Positions 63,050 to 64,000 of a stretch of DNA of 64,000 nt are shown here, one piece after another. A model generated the notes under the pieces. That model ran no database searches, was not told the DNA's origin, and saw nothing but the letters and a program-made list of their open reading frames with translations. Origin of the DNA: Neobacillus ginsengisoli (GTDB taxonomy: Bacteria; Bacillota; Bacilli; Bacillales_B; DSM-18226); the NCBI RefSeq assembly GCF_030813055.1, contig NZ_JAUSTW010000002.1, positions 682,001-746,000 on the forward strand. The letters run 5' to 3'. The first letter of the stretch is position 1; each line of letters opens with the position of its first letter. Position numbers and translations under genes: made by a program.

Positions 63050-63397
63050 TTAAGAACGCTTTTTGACCAAATACTGATATGCTGACCATGCATTTAACAA
63101 AGGTGGAACAACCGTAGTTCTTCGAGGAAAGTATGATTGTGTTACGGCAAATCTCATCTCAGTTGCGGTTGCTGTTGGAAATAAAGAATACAACAAAGCA
63201 ATGGTACCACTGACAAAAGGTGCTGCGACACTTGTTCCTCCAAATGTTAACGGTTTGCCATTAGGTGAGAGGCTAGTAATGTTATCACCAGGAGCACTTA
63301 GACCCTTTTTTCCAACCGATCCTCCCAGGTTTGACTCAGTTAACGGTCTACCGCCAAAATCAGATTGCGGTATTTTTACATTGTTTTCGAAGTTCAT
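63050..63397 (-). pseudogene. Subtilisin (S8) domain fragment of a PatA/PatG-type protease
   Basis: 115 residues with the serine motif GGTSVAAPFVSG (about residues 53-64), preceded by LSAPGDNITSL and followed by RRTTVVPPLLNAWSAYQYL, all typical of cyanobactin maturation proteases. The regions with the catalytic Asp and His are missing, so it cannot be active alone. It ends 62 nt before the companion C-terminal domain gene. The ATG at 63397 may be fortuitous. Confidence 0.75.
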
Positions 63398-63461
63398 TGA
63401 CCTTTTTCTTCGCTTGTCTCAAGGAGTAATCTTGAATGAAGAAAATCCTTTAAAGCGTAGT

Positions 63462-63583
63462 TCATTTTAATTCATTTTGCTTTTTGTTTAGCTGTAAGGA
63501 ATTTAGTAATCCTTTAATTTTCTCACAATCTTTTAGATGTACGAGTCGGTGAACGTCTTCATGAAGCACTATCACAACGGAAG
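63462..63583 (-). pseudogene. HNH-like tail of a group II intron protein, fragment
   Basis: The minus strand reads SVVIVLHEDVHRLVHLKDCE and on to LQLNKKQNELK, then stop. This resembles the HNH endonuclease end of group II intron-encoded proteins (HRLVH segment). Only the tail survives. Confidence 0.45.
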
Positions 63584-63584
63584 T

Positions 63585-63704
63585 AAAGTACAGGCACTCA
63601 AGAAATCTAATCTAAAAGAATGCTATATCATAAGGTATGCAGATGATCTTAAAGTTTTATGTCGCACACGCTCGCAAGCGAGAAAGTTGCACCTACGGTG
63701 CTAG
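63585..63704 (+). pseudogene. Group II intron reverse transcriptase fragment
   Basis: The plus strand reads KVQALKKSNLKECYIIRYADD, then LKVLCRTRSQARKL, then stop. YADD is the catalytic core of group II intron reverse transcriptases. Everything before and after is missing. The opposite orientation to the HNH fragment indicates rearrangement. Confidence 0.65.
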
Positions 63705-64000
63705 CAAGGGGAAAAGGGGGCGATAACGTCAAACCCTTACCTATCTGTCATTAATAACACTCGGTGGTAAGTTTTTGGATTTTTATGAAAAAATATAGAT
63801 TGTGAAGGGATGTACTTATAGTACTGGCAAGTTAGCTGAAGAAGGTAAAGGGAAATTAACGGCAAATTACTATCTTATCTTTTAATAGAAATAAGGTGTT
63901 ATATGAGTCAATCAGTCGTACAATGGAATTTTTTAATACAAGTATTATAGAAAAACAGGTATCTATTATGGTAAAATCTACTAGATACATATAGAATAAT
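63705..64000 (+). other. Window end, no supported gene
   Basis: No intact ORF. The stretch after the reverse transcriptase fragment may include intron RNA sequence, but no domain V hairpin was recognised. Confidence 0.4.

Noticed and set aside
63201..63470. 89-codon plus-strand ORF
   Set aside because: It is the antisense shadow of the S8 protease fragment, whose peptide motifs are convincing.

Overview
The window comes from a low-GC, endospore-forming Bacillaceae chromosome that is not Bacillus subtilis. From 4.4 to 22.8 kb the order ymfF-ymfH-ymfI-ymfJ-ymfK-rodZ-pgsA-cinA-recA-rny-ymdB-spoVS-(korA-korB)-miaB-ricA-cotE matches the B. subtilis backbone. The differences are a 2-oxoacid:ferredoxin oxidoreductase pair in the place of tdh-kbl, and no mutS-mutL after cotE. 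SpoVS and CotE show that the organism sporulates. No rRNA gene, complete tRNA gene or CRISPR array was seen.

Layout. 0-4.2 kb: end of a BMP-family lipoprotein and a nucleoside ABC importer (nupNOPQ type). 4.4-22.8 kb: the conserved block for peptidases, envelope, DNA repair, RNA decay and sporulation. 23-29.8 kb: accessory genes. These include a VOC protein, a GNAT acetyltransferase, a small kinase-like protein, the wreck of an aromatic meta-cleavage operon with only its tautomerase intact, an operon joining an Lgt-like membrane enzyme to a cysteine-rich radical SAM enzyme of the MJ0619/tetraether-synthase type, and a nitroreductase. 30-32.5 kb: cytochrome bd oxidase, then serC on the other strand. 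33.9-43.6 kb: rhamnose catabolism (rhaEW, MFS, AraC regulator, rhaB, rhaA), interrupted by divergent ywnA/ywnB and followed by a DeoR regulator. 43.6-49.9 kb: gene relics, a SCO-like copper protein, a MocR regulator, small secreted or hypothetical proteins and a truncated ABC ATPase. 50-61.5 kb: adhE, a DUF202 protein, a secreted S53 (sedolisin) protease, a VTT membrane protein, a GT28-type glycolipid glycosyltransferase, mqo and a hydrophilic orphan.

The right end (61.8-64 kb) looks like the edge of a decayed integrated element. It begins at the 3' half of a tRNA-Arg(CCU) whose anticodon-stem arm is mirrored across the junction. Beyond it are integrase-arm-like repeats, fragments of a PatA/PatG (cyanobactin-type) maturation protease, and group II intron ORF fragments in opposite orientations.

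Regulatory themes read from sequence: a LexA box and promoter before recA; a sigma-H-like promoter before spoVS; Rex/Fnr-type palindromes before cydAB and adhE, suggesting redox control of low-oxygen genes; cre-like sites at korAB, rhaB and rhaEW; and a repeated 17-bp motif at the rhaEW promoter that could be the DeoR operator. The best candidates for little-described biology are the Lgt-like/radical SAM/membrane operon (26.7-29.1 kb) and the PatA/PatG remnant (62.5-63.4 kb). All family calls were made by reading the sequence, without database searches.
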